A stretch of 64,000 nt of DNA from Candidatus Uhrbacteria bacterium (GCA_003576745.1 QEVR01000001.1:368180-432179), one strand, 5' to 3'; positions 14,764 through 23,896 are shown, counted from the stretch's first letter. The notes: generated from the letters alone by a model not told the origin. Numbers and translations are program-made.

Positions 14764-15366
14764 TCAGGGCAATCTTTCTAGTGCCTTTTTTGCAGCTTTT
14801 ATGCCTTCATTCATATTTGTGGCTTCATCGCTGAAGCCGCGGACCGCAATCCAGATCATATACGGCATGTTCAGCACTCTCACGGTTCCGGACCAAAGGT
14901 AGGCGTCCTCGCCAAGCCCCTGAAGCTCATCATATTGCTCGGGTTGCGTCATGTGCCCCGTCTTGAAACGGCTGAAATATTCGTCTAATGGCCATTCGTA
15001 CAAACTGTTTCTCATATTCACGTCCTCATAAACCGAGATTTCCATGAGGCGCGATACGCCGCTCTCTTGCGACGTGACGTATCTGCAGTATTTTTTTGCC
15101 GGATCGCTTCCTTCTTCCGTATAGGCGGGAATCAGTTCGCCGCCGAGAATGACGCTCGCTTCATCGGCCGTTATGAGGTCGCAGGCTTCAACGGTATACA
15201 CGGGCGTGTAATCGCCCGTGTCGTTGACGACGTCCGCAGAGGATTCGACTGACGGGGACGGCTCGGACAATGGTTCCCCGGGCGCAGACGGGGCTGGCGC
15301 GGTGGAACACCCTGCGCCGAGGATCAATACTGCGGCAGATGTGAACGGGAGGAGATATTTTTTCAT
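14764..15366 (-). CDS. Secreted lipoprotein, DUF3558-like, copy A
   Basis: 200 aa. Signal peptide MKKYLLPFTSAAVLILGAGC with a lipobox, then a Pro/Ser-rich linker of about 35 residues. The domain opens with EACDLITADEASVILGGEL, the Cys-(A/D)-Leu-Ile-Thr-x-x-(D/E)-Ala pattern of DUF3558-like lipoproteins, and has a second Cys (KKYCRYV) likely bonded to the first. No enzyme motif. The upstream neighbour (15394) is a paralogue, so this is a tandem duplication. Its -10, TATGAT, lies 9 nt before the ATG, which implies its own, nearly leaderless transcript. Function unknown; related actinobacterial lipoproteins are also uncharacterised. Confidence 0.75.
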   Translation of the reverse strand: MKKYLLPFTSAAVLILGAGCSTAPAPSAPGEPLSEPSPSVESSADVVNDTGDYTPVYTVEACDLITADEASVILGGELIPAYTEEGSDPAKKYCRYVTSQESGVSRLMEISVYEDVNMRNSLYEWPLDEYFSRFKTGHMTQPEQYDELQGLGEDAYLWSGTVRVLNMPYMIWIAVRGFSDEATNMNEGIKAAKKALERLP

Positions 15367-15375
15367 ATATTCGAG

Positions 15376-15381
15376 ATCATA
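15376..15381 (-). promoter_or_regulatory. -10 TATGAT of lipoprotein copy A
   Basis: TATGAT on the minus strand, 9 nt before the start codon, with no Shine-Dalgarno between. The -35 is unclear. Confidence 0.5.
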
Positions 15382-15393
15382 CAGAATGGCGAA

Positions 15394-16002
15394 TTATTTA
15401 AGACGTGAGACGGCGAGAGACGCCGCATCCAGGATGACTTTCCGATCCTTTGGCCCGGAGCTTTCTATATCGGCAAGGCCCTCGTCAAATCCTTGAACAT
15501 GTATATCGAGAACGGTATCGCCTTTGAGGACTTCGATGGAACGGAAGCTCCAGAATGCACTATCGCCCAGATTCGGTACGGTTTCGGCATCCGGGTGAAA
15601 GATTTTCTTCGTGTAGGCGAAATATTCTTTTGCATCGCTGTTGTATCCACTCTTCTGGATGTTATCGGATTCCAACACGATTATAATGAGTTCGCGGGAC
15701 GGTCCTTTTGACTTGTCCGTGTAATACGAACAAGACGCGCCATCGGGATCGATCATGGAGCTTCTGATCGGCTTTACAAGCGGCCCGCCAAGAATGGATT
15801 CCGCATCGGCTTTCGTAATTAACGCGCAGGGATCTATAGTAAATTTTCCTTCGTCATCGAAGGGACCTGCGTCCTGGGATGCGGTGCCTTTCGTTCCATT
15901 CGGTTGTTGCGTCGCGGGAGCCGGCGTTGTCGCGCAACCGGCGCCGAGAACTGCCGTTGAAAGAATAATACTTCCGAACACGTTTCGTATGCGGGCATTC
16001 AT
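15394..16002 (-). CDS. Secreted lipoprotein, DUF3558-like, copy B
   Basis: 202 aa from ATG 16002 (MNARIRNVFGSIILSTAVLG, then AGC). The signal peptide and lipobox fix the start; longer in-frame starts would place about 37 charged residues before it. The domain opens with DPCALITKADAESILGGPL, clearly the same motif as copy A, and has a second Cys in ASCSYYT. The rest is beta-rich, with DTVLDIHVQGFDEGLAD near the end. Copies A and B are tandem but well diverged, so the duplication is old or selected for difference. Probably anchored at the outer face of the membrane. Confidence 0.75.
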   Translation of the reverse strand: MNARIRNVFGSIILSTAVLGAGCATTPAPATQQPNGTKGTASQDAGPFDDEGKFTIDPCALITKADAESILGGPLVKPIRSSMIDPDGASCSYYTDKSKGPSRELIIIVLESDNIQKSGYNSDAKEYFAYTKKIFHPDAETVPNLGDSAFWSFRSIEVLKGDTVLDIHVQGFDEGLADIESSGPKDRKVILDAASLAVSRLK

Positions 16003-16073
16003 ACAATACGGAATATGAAGAATCGTGCCTTCATCATGCACTATTTTCTTCGAGGACGCCATGCCCCGGCCCC

Positions 16074-16103
16074 TTGCCAGATGCGCCGGCCCTGCGCTAC
16101 ACT
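16074..16103 (+). promoter_or_regulatory. secD promoter (TTGCCA-18-TACACT)
   Basis: -35 TTGCCA at 16074-16079, 18 nt spacer, -10 TACACT at 16098-16103. The ATG is 12 nt further on, leaving a leader of about 5 nt. Divergent from the lipoprotein pair. Confidence 0.7.
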
Positions 16104-16115
16104 CCTGCGGCATCT

Positions 16116-18173
16116 ATGGCATATATCTACCGGAAGAAGTCTCAGCAGAAAGCTCCTGTTACGCGAAAAACTCTCCTCAAGCGCATTGTCTTGATTTTGG
16201 CGCTTTTTATCCTGGCTGGTTCGGTATCGTATCCGGCGGGCGCAAACACATTGATTGACGGTTGGAACAGAATCACAAGCCTCAGCATTCCGCATGTGGA
16301 GTATCCCCTCGTTCTCGGGCTGGACCTTCAGGGCGGTTCGCATTTGGAGTACGTTGCGGACCTGTCGAATGTGCCGTTGGACCAGCGCGGCGATGCCATG
16401 GACGGTGCGCGCGATGTCATCGAACGCCGCGTGAACCAAATGGGCGTGTCGGAACCGCTCGTACAGACGGCGAAGGCGGGCGATCAATGGCGTCTTACGG
16501 TTGAGCTTGCAGGTATTCGTGACGTGAATCAGGCCATCAACATGATCGGCGAAACGCCTATTCTGGAATTCCGGATTCAGAACGAGCAGGCGAATCGCGG
16601 ACTGACGGAGGAGGAGCAGCAAATGCTTCTTGAGGCGAATAAGGCAAAACGGGAACTTGCGGAGGAGATTTTTAAGCGCGCGCAGGCGGGCGATCCTATT
16701 CAATCGCTTTCGGAAGAGTACTCGGACGATGAAACGATACGAGCTGCCGGAGGCGATCTCGGGTGGGTGCTTGATCAGCGCCAATACATAAAGCTCAAGG
16801 AGCTTGGACAGGATTTGAATCCAGGGGATGCATATCCGATGATGGTGGACGACGGTCAGAATTTTTACATTGCGCAGGTCGAAGAGAAAAAAGACGCGGG
16901 TCAGGAAATCCGCGCGTCGCATTTGCTTATTCAGTGGGAAGGGGGTGAACAGAGCGCCCAGAGCCGTACAAAAGAACTGGCGCTCGAGCTGATGGAGAAG
17001 ATTAAATCAGAAGTAACGCCGGCGAATTTCGAGGAAAAAGTCATGGAGTATTCCGACGAGCCCGGCGCGGACAAGACCGCCGGCGATCTCGATTATTTCC
17101 GCCGCGGGGACATGGTTCCGCCCTTCGAGGATGCGGCATTTGCGTTAACAAAAGGCGCCGTATCAGACGTCGTTGAAACGCAATTCGGATTCCATCTGAT
17201 TAAAAAAACGGATGAGCGGAATGTAAGCGATCTGCGGGTGCGCGCCGTGGTGTTACGGCAAATGACTGCGGCGGATATCCTCAATACCGAACCTTGGGTT
17301 CGAACCGAGCTGACCGGCAAACAACTCAAACGCGCCGTGCTTGATTTCGACCCTCAAACGGGGGCGCCGATCGTTGTGTTGGACTTCGATTCGGAGGGAA
17401 CGGCATTGTTCGCGAAGATGACGAAAGACAATATCGGAAAACCTATCGCCATTTACCTGGACGGATCGCCGATTTCTATTCCCACCGTCCAGACCGAAAT
17501 TACCGGAGGACAAGCCGTGATCAGCGGCAGTTTTACCGTGAATGAGGCCAAGCTTCTTGCCCAGCGTTTGCAGGCTGGCGCGCTTCCGGTTCCTATCGAG
17601 CTGATTGCTCAGCAGACGGTGGGACCCACGCTCGGCTCCGAATCAATTGCATTGTCCCTAAAGGCGGGATTGATCGGATTTCTGCTCGTGCTTATCTTTA
17701 TGATTCTGTTTTATCGCATTCCCGGCATTATCTCGGTGTTCGCGCTTGCCTTTTATGTCGCCGTCGTTCTTGCGATTTTCAAGATTATTCCGGTAACCAT
17801 GACCCTGTCGGGCATTGCAGGATTCATTCTTTCTATCGGAATGGCCGTAGATGCGAACGTGCTTATTTTCGAGCGCTTAAAAGAGGAGTTCCGCACGGAC
17901 AAACCGCTGCAGGTATCCGTTGACGAGGCCTTTAAGCGCGCTTGGTCGTCCATTCGCGACGGCAATGTTACGACGCTCTTGGTTTGCCTCGTGCTCTATA
18001 CATTCACATCGTCGCTGGTGAAAGGATTCGCGCTCACGCTCGGCATCGGCATCCTCGTGTCCATGTTTACCGCTATCGTCATAACACGCACCATTCTGAA
18101 GCTTTTTGTCTCAACGCCTCTCTCGCGGGCATTGCCATGGTTCTTCCTGCATCCGCGCAATAAAGCCTCGTAA
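16116..18173 (+). CDS. secD: SecD with inserted parvulin-type PPIase domains
   Basis: 685 aa from ATG 16116. SecD and SecF pull translocating proteins across using the ion gradient. SecD landmarks: TM1 at about 22-40, LGLDLQGGSHLEY at 67-79, and the C-terminal membrane part with GPTLGSESI (503-511) and GMAVDANVLIFERLKEE (575-591). Odd: residues about 175-370 of the outer domain are an insertion. Part one (175-258) looks like a degenerate parvulin without its first strand (EEYSDDETIRAAGGDLGWVL). Part two (264-368) is a complete parvulin: ASHLLIQ, a helix with FEEKVMEYSD, GDLDYFRRGDMVPPFEDAAF, and TQFGFHLIKKTD, with both active-site histidines (269, 360). Proline isomerisation at the translocon exit is inferred. 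secF follows 1 nt later. Confidence 0.92.
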   Translation: MAYIYRKKSQQKAPVTRKTLLKRIVLILALFILAGSVSYPAGANTLIDGWNRITSLSIPHVEYPLVLGLDLQGGSHLEYVADLSNVPLDQRGDAMDGARDVIERRVNQMGVSEPLVQTAKAGDQWRLTVELAGIRDVNQAINMIGETPILEFRIQNEQANRGLTEEEQQMLLEANKAKRELAEEIFKRAQAGDPIQSLSEEYSDDETIRAAGGDLGWVLDQRQYIKLKELGQDLNPGDAYPMMVDDGQNFYIAQVEEKKDAGQEIRASHLLIQWEGGEQSAQSRTKELALELMEKIKSEVTPANFEEKVMEYSDEPGADKTAGDLDYFRRGDMVPPFEDAAFALTKGAVSDVVETQFGFHLIKKTDERNVSDLRVRAVVLRQMTAADILNTEPWVRTELTGKQLKRAVLDFDPQTGAPIVVLDFDSEGTALFAKMTKDNIGKPIAIYLDGSPISIPTVQTEITGGQAVISGSFTVNEAKLLAQRLQAGALPVPIELIAQQTVGPTLGSESIALSLKAGLIGFLLVLIFMILFYRIPGIISVFALAFYVAVVLAIFKIIPVTMTLSGIAGFILSIGMAVDANVLIFERLKEEFRTDKPLQVSVDEAFKRAWSSIRDGNVTTLLVCLVLYTFTSSLVKGFALTLGIGILVSMFTAIVITRTILKLFVSTPLSRALPWFFLHPRNKAS

Positions 18174-18174
18174 T

Positions 18175-19065
18175 ATGGGAATCATCAAGCTCCGCGCCGT
18201 GTGGTATGCTTTGTCCGGACTGTTGTTCACGGGATCATTTTTTAGCCTTGCGGTATACGGTTTGAATTTCGGGATTGATTTTACGGGAGGCTCCCTGCTG
18301 GCGCTTCGTTTTGAGGAACGACCTGCGACGCTTGAAATCGAACGGATGCTCCAGCCTTACGATACCGGGAAGGTCATTATCCAGCCGGTAGGCGATACGG
18401 ACGTGAATATCCGTTCCAAATCACTCAATGAGGAGACGCATCAGAACATCATCAGCGCGTTTCAGGACCAGTACCCGAATGTCACGGAATTGCGTTTCGA
18501 TTCCATCGGGCCGTCCGTGGGAGCAGAATTACGTTCAAAATCTCTGTGGGCGCTCGCGATATCTTTCGGCCTGATTCTTGTCTATATCGCCTACGCGTAC
18601 CGAAAGGTATCGGTTCCCGTGCAGAATTGGAAATACGGCGTTATTACGCTTATCACCGCGTTGCATGACGTTGTCATTCCGCTCGGCGTCTTTTCCTTGC
18701 TCGGGAAATTCGCCGTCGTGGAAGTGGGCACGCCGTTCGTGGTTGCCGTGCTCACCGTGCTCGGATATTCCATCAACGACACCATCGTGGTTTTCGATCG
18801 CATTCGCGAGAATCTTCACCGGTTGAGCGGACGCTTCGAAGAAATTGTCGGCGCTTCGCTCACACAGACTTATGTCCGTTCATTGAACACTTCGCTCACC
18901 ACGCTGTTTGCCATTGTTGCTGTGTATCTCTTTGGAGGCGAAAGTCTGCGGAATTTTGCCCTGACATTCATTATCGGCGTCATTGCCGGTACGTATTCTT
19001 CCATTTTTATTTCATCGCCATTGCTCGTGACCTGGCAGAAGCTTTCAAGCAGAAACGGGAAGTAA
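18175..19065 (+). CDS. secF: Protein translocase subunit SecF
   Basis: 296 aa, normal length. Seen: TM1, then YGLNFGIDFTGGSLLALRF (the SecF D-F-x-G-G signature), a periplasmic domain of about 90 residues, then five membrane helices with TVLGYSINDTIVVFDRIREN, the conserved Asp-containing motif for ion-driven motion. The last motif NTSLTTLFAIVAVYLFGG is typical. The start is 1 nt after the secD stop, giving coupled expression and a 1:1 complex. Unlike SecD it has no inserted domain. The tail SSRNGK ends at TAA inside the start of a mosaic repeat. Confidence 0.96.
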   Translation: MGIIKLRAVWYALSGLLFTGSFFSLAVYGLNFGIDFTGGSLLALRFEERPATLEIERMLQPYDTGKVIIQPVGDTDVNIRSKSLNEETHQNIISAFQDQYPNVTELRFDSIGPSVGAELRSKSLWALAISFGLILVYIAYAYRKVSVPVQNWKYGVITLITALHDVVIPLGVFSLLGKFAVVEVGTPFVVAVLTVLGYSINDTIVVFDRIRENLHRLSGRFEEIVGASLTQTYVRSLNTSLTTLFAIVAVYLFGGESLRNFALTFIIGVIAGTYSSIFISSPLLVTWQKLSSRNGK

Positions 19066-19250
19066 GGAGTACGGTACGTAGGACGTAGGACGTAGGGCGT
19101 GAGTCGTGAGGTATGCGGTTTGCGGGATGCAGTGGTGCGGTATGCGCCCCGTAACCCGAACCCCATAACCAGTAACCCGTAACCTGTTTCCCTTAGCCCT
19201 TTTTCCTTTTTTGCCAACTGCTCATTCTCATCTCTCCCAGCTACCAACAT
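19066..19250 (+). repeat. Mosaic palindromic intergenic repeat, copy 5
   Basis: GGAGTACGGTACGTAGG, then ACGTAGGACGTAGGGCGTGA and a GAGTCGTGAGGTATGCGG word. The complementary half reads CCGTAACCCGAACCCCATAA and CCAGTAACCCGTAACC, with CCCTTAGCCC and TTGCCAACTGC words. Confidence 0.85.
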
Positions 19251-19262
19251 TCTCTGTTTTTG

Positions 19263-19271
19263 TGATATTCT
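19263..19271 (+). promoter_or_regulatory. Extended -10 (TGATATTCT) of the 19281 gene
   Basis: TGA followed by TATTCT, 9 nt before the ATG. Leaderless or nearly so; -35 unclear. Confidence 0.5.
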
Positions 19272-19280
19272 TTCACGCAC

Positions 19281-20651
19281 ATGGGTGAAGACATTCTCTT
19301 GTCTGATGTGCGGGTAGGCGGGGGCGGGTTTTTTGAATGGCTGGATCCCGGTCAATGGATTTCCGTCCTTGTAGGACTTGGAGACAACCCTTTGCAAGCG
19401 ATGTGGTGGTTCATCGCCCATGGAGGGTGGGTTATCCTCGTTCTGATATTTTTATGGATGCTGAAATATTCCTGGCTGAATTACATTACAAGCAAGGCGG
19501 CAGCAAAAAAGGAATGGGTGCTTTTGGCCATAGACGTCCCGCGCGCAAGCGAACAAACATGCAAGGCGATCGACAATATGTTCGCTCATATGGCGGGCGG
19601 GCATTCGCCTCCGACGTTTTTGGAAAAGTGGACGGCCGGGCACGTACAGGACACGATTACGCTTGAGATTATTTCGATCGAGGGTCATTTACAGTATCTT
19701 ATTCGGACGTCATCCAAACTCCGCGATCTTGTTGAAGCATCCATCTATGCGCAATACCCGGAGGCCGAGATTACGATGGTGGAAGACTATACCCGAATGG
19801 TGCCCGATCAGTACCCGAACGATCTGTATGACTGTTTCGGGACGGAGATGGTCCCGGTAAAAAGCGACGCGTATCCCCTAAAAACGTATCTCGATTTCGA
19901 AGATTCGCTGTCCGGTGAGTTCAAGGACCCTCTCGCGGTGCTTCTTGAGGCAATGTCCCGGCTCGGACCGGGGGAGCAGTGCTGGTATCAAATCGTGCTT
20001 ACGCCGATCGATCAGAAAGCCTTTGTCGCCAAAGCGCAGAAGGAAATCATGAAACTTACGGGCCAAAAGGCGCCGGTGAAAAAGAATCTTGTCGAAAAAG
20101 CGCTTGATCTGCCGATTCAGGCGATGAGTACGGTTGCGGACGTCGCCTTCGGCGGCGGGGACGCCGCTAGCGGAAAGAAGGTGGATAATCCCTTGCAAAG
20201 CCGCATGTGGAATCTGACGCCCGGAGAGCGGAAAGTTGTCGAAGCGATCGAAAAAAAGATGGGCCATATTCAGTATGAGGTGAAATTGCGTTTCCTGTAT
20301 ATCGCGAAGCACGAAGTATTCACAAAATCGAAAATTCTCCAGTCATTCGTAGGATCGATGAAGCAGTATAATTCGAACGATCTGCTGTCCATTAAGCCGG
20401 AAGGGAAATATATCGGGGTGAGTTCGGCAATCGTCCTGTTCAAAGAACGAAGGAATAATGACCGGAAAGGCAAGCTTGTCCGCGCATACCGGAATCGGTC
20501 GAACTGGGCGGGGGCGAGCCGATTCCATCTTGGGACGGATGAAATCGCCGCATTATGGCATCTTCCCGTCGTGATGCAGGTTAAAGCGCCGCAGCTCAAG
20601 AAAACAGAAGCGAAAAAAGCCGAACCGCCGATAAATATTCCCTTTGCCTAA
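19281..20651 (+). CDS. Membrane protein paired with TraG-like ATPase (DUF8128-like)
   Basis: 456 aa. One strong membrane helix at about 42-62 (GWVILVLIFLWMLKYSW) near the N-terminus; the remainder is a large cytoplasmic alpha/beta domain with VLLAIDVPRASEQTCKAIDN, VEASIYAQYPEAEITMVEDY and QCWYQIVLTPIDQKAFVAKA. The end (FHLGTDEIAALWHLPVVMQV) is a feature I recall from TraG/VirB4-associated proteins in CPR genomes. Immediately downstream is a TraG/HerA-like ATPase, and this order is conserved in many CPR genomes, so the two very likely form one machine: membrane base plus DNA- or protein-pumping ATPase. Conjugation, DNA uptake or pilus-linked secretion are all open. Confidence 0.7.
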   Translation: MGEDILLSDVRVGGGGFFEWLDPGQWISVLVGLGDNPLQAMWWFIAHGGWVILVLIFLWMLKYSWLNYITSKAAAKKEWVLLAIDVPRASEQTCKAIDNMFAHMAGGHSPPTFLEKWTAGHVQDTITLEIISIEGHLQYLIRTSSKLRDLVEASIYAQYPEAEITMVEDYTRMVPDQYPNDLYDCFGTEMVPVKSDAYPLKTYLDFEDSLSGEFKDPLAVLLEAMSRLGPGEQCWYQIVLTPIDQKAFVAKAQKEIMKLTGQKAPVKKNLVEKALDLPIQAMSTVADVAFGGGDAASGKKVDNPLQSRMWNLTPGERKVVEAIEKKMGHIQYEVKLRFLYIAKHEVFTKSKILQSFVGSMKQYNSNDLLSIKPEGKYIGVSSAIVLFKERRNNDRKGKLVRAYRNRSNWAGASRFHLGTDEIAALWHLPVVMQVKAPQLKKTEAKKAEPPINIPFA

Positions 20652-20842
20652 GGATGTAGGGGGTGGTATACTCCGTTCAACACAAATACCCACGAAGATC
20701 CTTACCACGCGTCGATTGGTTATCAGTTGATGGTTGCTAATTCCGGGCTCTCTGGAACGAGCAGTCACGAAACTGGTAACCAACTTTTTTCCTGCCGAAA
20801 CGCACTTTCGTTCCATCACAGCCCCTTCCCTCTACAAGCTAC

Positions 20843-23194
20843 ATGCCTGAACACGAGCGAGTCACCGACCCGAACGCCGTTACATTGTTCGCGGAAACGA
20901 ATTTCCGGAATCAACGGCGTCGTTTTGGCATTAAGCTGGATGACCGGCGGCGACACATGTACATCATCGGGAAAACGGGCATGGGAAAAACAACCATGCT
21001 GGAAAATATGGTGCTGTCCGACGTGTATGCGGGTCACGGGCTGGCTTATATCGATCCGCACGGTGACACGGCCGAAAAAATCATCGACTATATTCCGAGC
21101 TGGCGGATCAATGACGTGGTGTATTTCAATCCGGCCGACATGTCCTATCCAGTGGGTTTTAATATCCTGGAAACGGTAAACGACGATCAAAAGCATTTGG
21201 TCGGCTCGGGGCTAATGGGTGTGTTTAAGAAAATCTGGCCGGACGTATGGAGTGCCCGCATGGAGTATATTCTTTTAAACTGCGTCTTGGCTCTGTTGGA
21301 TTATCCGGGAGCCACCCTGCTTGGCATTAACCGTTTGCTGGTCGATAAGGACTATCGTGAACGCGTTATTTCCAAAATCCGCGATCCCATCGTAAAAACG
21401 TTTTGGGTGGCGGAATTTTCATCATGGTCGGAGAAATACGCCACGGAAGCCATTGCGCCGGTGCAGAATAAGGTAGGGCAGTTTTTGAGCGCATCCATCA
21501 TTCGGAACATCGTCGCGCAGGTAAAGTCCACCATCGATCCTCGCGACATCATGGATCACCAGAAAATTTTCATCGTCAACCTGTCGAAAGGGCGCATCGG
21601 CGAGGATAATATGAAGCTGTTAGGCGGCATGATCGTGACCAAGCTTCAGCTAGCGGCCATGGAACGGGTGGACATTCCGGAACAGGAACGGAAGGATTTT
21701 TTCATGTATGTGGACGAATTCCAGAATTTTGCCACCCCTTCGTTCGCCAACATCCTTTCAGAAGCGCGGAAATATCGGCTTAGCCTTATTATGGCGCACC
21801 AGTACATTGAACAGCTGGACGAAGTCGTACGCGACGCAGTATTCGGCAACGTGGGTTCAATCATCGCCTTCCGCGTGGGCGCAAAAGATGCGGAATACAT
21901 GGAAACGGAATTTACGCCGACATTCACGCCGGAGGACCTAGCGAATATTCCGAAGTATTCCATTTACCTCAAGCTCATGGTCGACGGCGTGTCTACGCCG
22001 CCGTTTTCCGCGAATACGCTGGCGCCCATTGCCCAGCGCACCGACAGCCGCGAAAAAGTCGTTGCCGTATCGCGCGAACGCTATGCCGTGCCAAAAAGCG
22101 ATATCGAAGAAAAAGTTTTAAAGTGGAGCGGCATGGAAACAGGAGCCCAAGCGCCCGTTTCCAGTGTAATAGTGGAGAGTGTGTCCGGACCCTTGCAGTA
22201 TCCGAGAATAGAAACCGAAGAGGAACAGGCGGCGCGCGCGGAACGCCTCGCGGAAGTTTCCAAGCCCATGTATGGCGCGGCACCCGCGTCGCCTGAAGCG
22301 GAGCAACCGGCGGCAGGAGGGGAGTATCTGCGTTTTTCTCCGGAGCGACTCGCAGCCATTCAGGCAAAAGCGCCGGCGGGGAAAAAGAAAAAGCCCATGT
22401 TCAAACATACATGCGATCGATGCGGCATTGTGTGGGAAATGCCCATACAGCTGGACACGAGCCGGCCCGTATATTGCGCGGAATGTCTTCCACTCGTGAA
22501 GGAAGAGAAAAAATTCAAAGGGAAAATGATCAAATCGGCAGTCCGCGGAAAACCGCCGGCCGGCATTAAGGAAGAAGACGAAACAAAGACCGCGGCTCCG
22601 CGCGACGTTTTGGAGAAGGCAATGCGATCGCTGGAGGAAGATGGTCGCATTCGCTTGGAGAAGAAAGACGCACGGCGAGATACAGAACAGCAAAACCGTC
22701 CGAGACTCGTGGTAACCAGCCCCGACCGGCTGGAAGACCTGCTGGTCGAGAAGGATTCGGAATCGCGTTCCGAACTTCTCGAATCGATCGAGAAAGAGCG
22801 AGGGGCCAAGGTGCTTACGTCAAAACTGGCGGCCATGCCGCCGATAGCGGAGACTTTGCCTCTCGCGAAGGCCGAGCAGGCTCCGAAAGAGCGGGAAGTA
22901 TCCGCAGCCGAATCCGCGGAACGAAAAAAGCGCAAGCGCAAGCGGCGACGCCGGAGCGGGGAGCGCGTGCCAGAGAAGGGGCCGGAAGATGGAAACTCTC
23001 TTGAAACACCGGGATCGCGCGTCGAAGCATTTTTCCGGGATGTGGAAGAGGGAAAGAGGACAGAGAAAGATGTTCGCGACGAGGAGCCTCCATCGAGTAT
23101 CGTCTTTAAGATGACGGCTCCTGCGGCGCCGGAATCCGGCGGCGGACCGCGGCGCATACGGCCGGGTGAACGCATCCGCTTCGACGCTTCATGA
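20843..23194 (+). CDS. TraG/VirD4-HerA-like translocating ATPase with zinc ribbon
   Basis: 783 aa. Walker A GKTGMGKTT at about 43-51, AYIDPHGD at 70-80, IFIVNLSKGRIGED, Walker B FFMYVDEFQNF at about 286-296 and the sensor MAHQYIEQL: the AAA+-like core of VirD4/TraG coupling proteins and HerA pumps. Around 523-548 lies a zinc ribbon, CDRCGIVWEM then CAEC (two CxxC pairs). After this the protein is low-complexity, charged and rich in Lys/Arg/Glu, probably disordered (KKRKRKRRRRSGERVPE). No N-terminal membrane anchor, so the upstream membrane protein should provide it. Role inferred: moving DNA (or a protein-DNA substrate) through the envelope. No relaxase or pilin gene is in the window. Confidence 0.85.
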   Translation: MPEHERVTDPNAVTLFAETNFRNQRRRFGIKLDDRRRHMYIIGKTGMGKTTMLENMVLSDVYAGHGLAYIDPHGDTAEKIIDYIPSWRINDVVYFNPADMSYPVGFNILETVNDDQKHLVGSGLMGVFKKIWPDVWSARMEYILLNCVLALLDYPGATLLGINRLLVDKDYRERVISKIRDPIVKTFWVAEFSSWSEKYATEAIAPVQNKVGQFLSASIIRNIVAQVKSTIDPRDIMDHQKIFIVNLSKGRIGEDNMKLLGGMIVTKLQLAAMERVDIPEQERKDFFMYVDEFQNFATPSFANILSEARKYRLSLIMAHQYIEQLDEVVRDAVFGNVGSIIAFRVGAKDAEYMETEFTPTFTPEDLANIPKYSIYLKLMVDGVSTPPFSANTLAPIAQRTDSREKVVAVSRERYAVPKSDIEEKVLKWSGMETGAQAPVSSVIVESVSGPLQYPRIETEEEQAARAERLAEVSKPMYGAAPASPEAEQPAAGGEYLRFSPERLAAIQAKAPAGKKKKPMFKHTCDRCGIVWEMPIQLDTSRPVYCAECLPLVKEEKKFKGKMIKSAVRGKPPAGIKEEDETKTAAPRDVLEKAMRSLEEDGRIRLEKKDARRDTEQQNRPRLVVTSPDRLEDLLVEKDSESRSELLESIEKERGAKVLTSKLAAMPPIAETLPLAKAEQAPKEREVSAAESAERKKRKRKRRRRSGERVPEKGPEDGNSLETPGSRVEAFFRDVEEGKRTEKDVRDEEPPSSIVFKMTAPAAPESGGGPRRIRPGERIRFDAS

Positions 23195-23215
23195 TTCCTG
23201 TGGCAGAATACCCGT

Positions 23216-23896
23216 ATGGCAGAACGCATTACCTATGTTACGAATGACGGCGTGACCATTGTCGGAAACTGGGTGACCTCACCCACCACGATCGGCGCCG
23301 CAATTCTATTGCATCAGTATCCGAGCACTCGGCAATCCTGGAGCGATGTCCAGCGCATTCTCGCGACACGGGGTATCGCTTCAGTCGCTATTGACCTGCG
23401 GGGACATGGCGAGAGCATCAAGGGTCCGGACGGCATTCAACTGGACTATCAGGTATTCAAGGATGAGGAGCATGCGTCCAGCATTCACGATGTCCGCGGC
23501 GCCTATGAATGGATTCAGGCGAGAGGAATCGAGCGGGATCGCATTGTGGCGGTCGGAGCGAGCATAGGGGCGAATCTCGCGCTGAACTTCCTTTCCGAGG
23601 AGCCTCATATGCCTGCGGCAGCGGCGATCAGCCCGGGCGAGGAGTATCATGGCGTGAATACGTTCGAGAATGCCGAATATATCTCACCGCATCAGTCTGT
23701 TTGGATCGTTTCCTCGGCCGATGATGAAAAGAGCTATGTTGCGAGCGAACAACTCGACAAAATGATCGTGTCAGAGCAAAAAATCTTCGAACGGATAAAA
23801 GAAGCGGGTCACGGCATGGACGTGTTTACAAAGAATCCGAAGCTCATGGAACAGATGGCTGATTGGCTTCGCGACAGGATTCTTAATTTCACATAG
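23216..23896 (+). CDS. Alpha/beta hydrolase (dienelactone hydrolase-like)
   Basis: 226 aa, complete fold. Nucleophile elbow GASIGANLAL (Ser), SSADDEKSY (Asp) and EAGHGMDVF (His) form a catalytic triad in the normal order; the LHQYPSTRQSW loop gives the oxyanion hole and DLRGHGES is the usual strand-4 motif. An N-terminal strand pair VTNDGVTIVGNWV precedes it. No signal peptide, so cytosolic. The nearest relatives by pattern are dienelactone-hydrolase or BAAT-type esterases; the substrate is unknown. It starts 21 nt after the ATPase gene, so it may share its transcript. Confidence 0.85.
   Translation: MAERITYVTNDGVTIVGNWVTSPTTIGAAILLHQYPSTRQSWSDVQRILATRGIASVAIDLRGHGESIKGPDGIQLDYQVFKDEEHASSIHDVRGAYEWIQARGIERDRIVAVGASIGANLALNFLSEEPHMPAAAAISPGEEYHGVNTFENAEYISPHQSVWIVSSADDEKSYVASEQLDKMIVSEQKIFERIKEAGHGMDVFTKNPKLMEQMADWLRDRILNFT

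Noticed and set aside
20652..20842. TATACT at 20667 as the promoter of the TraG-like ATPase
   Set aside because: It is 170 nt before the ATG, unlike other core genes here, and lies just after the partner gene; operon read-through is as likely, so I did not list it.
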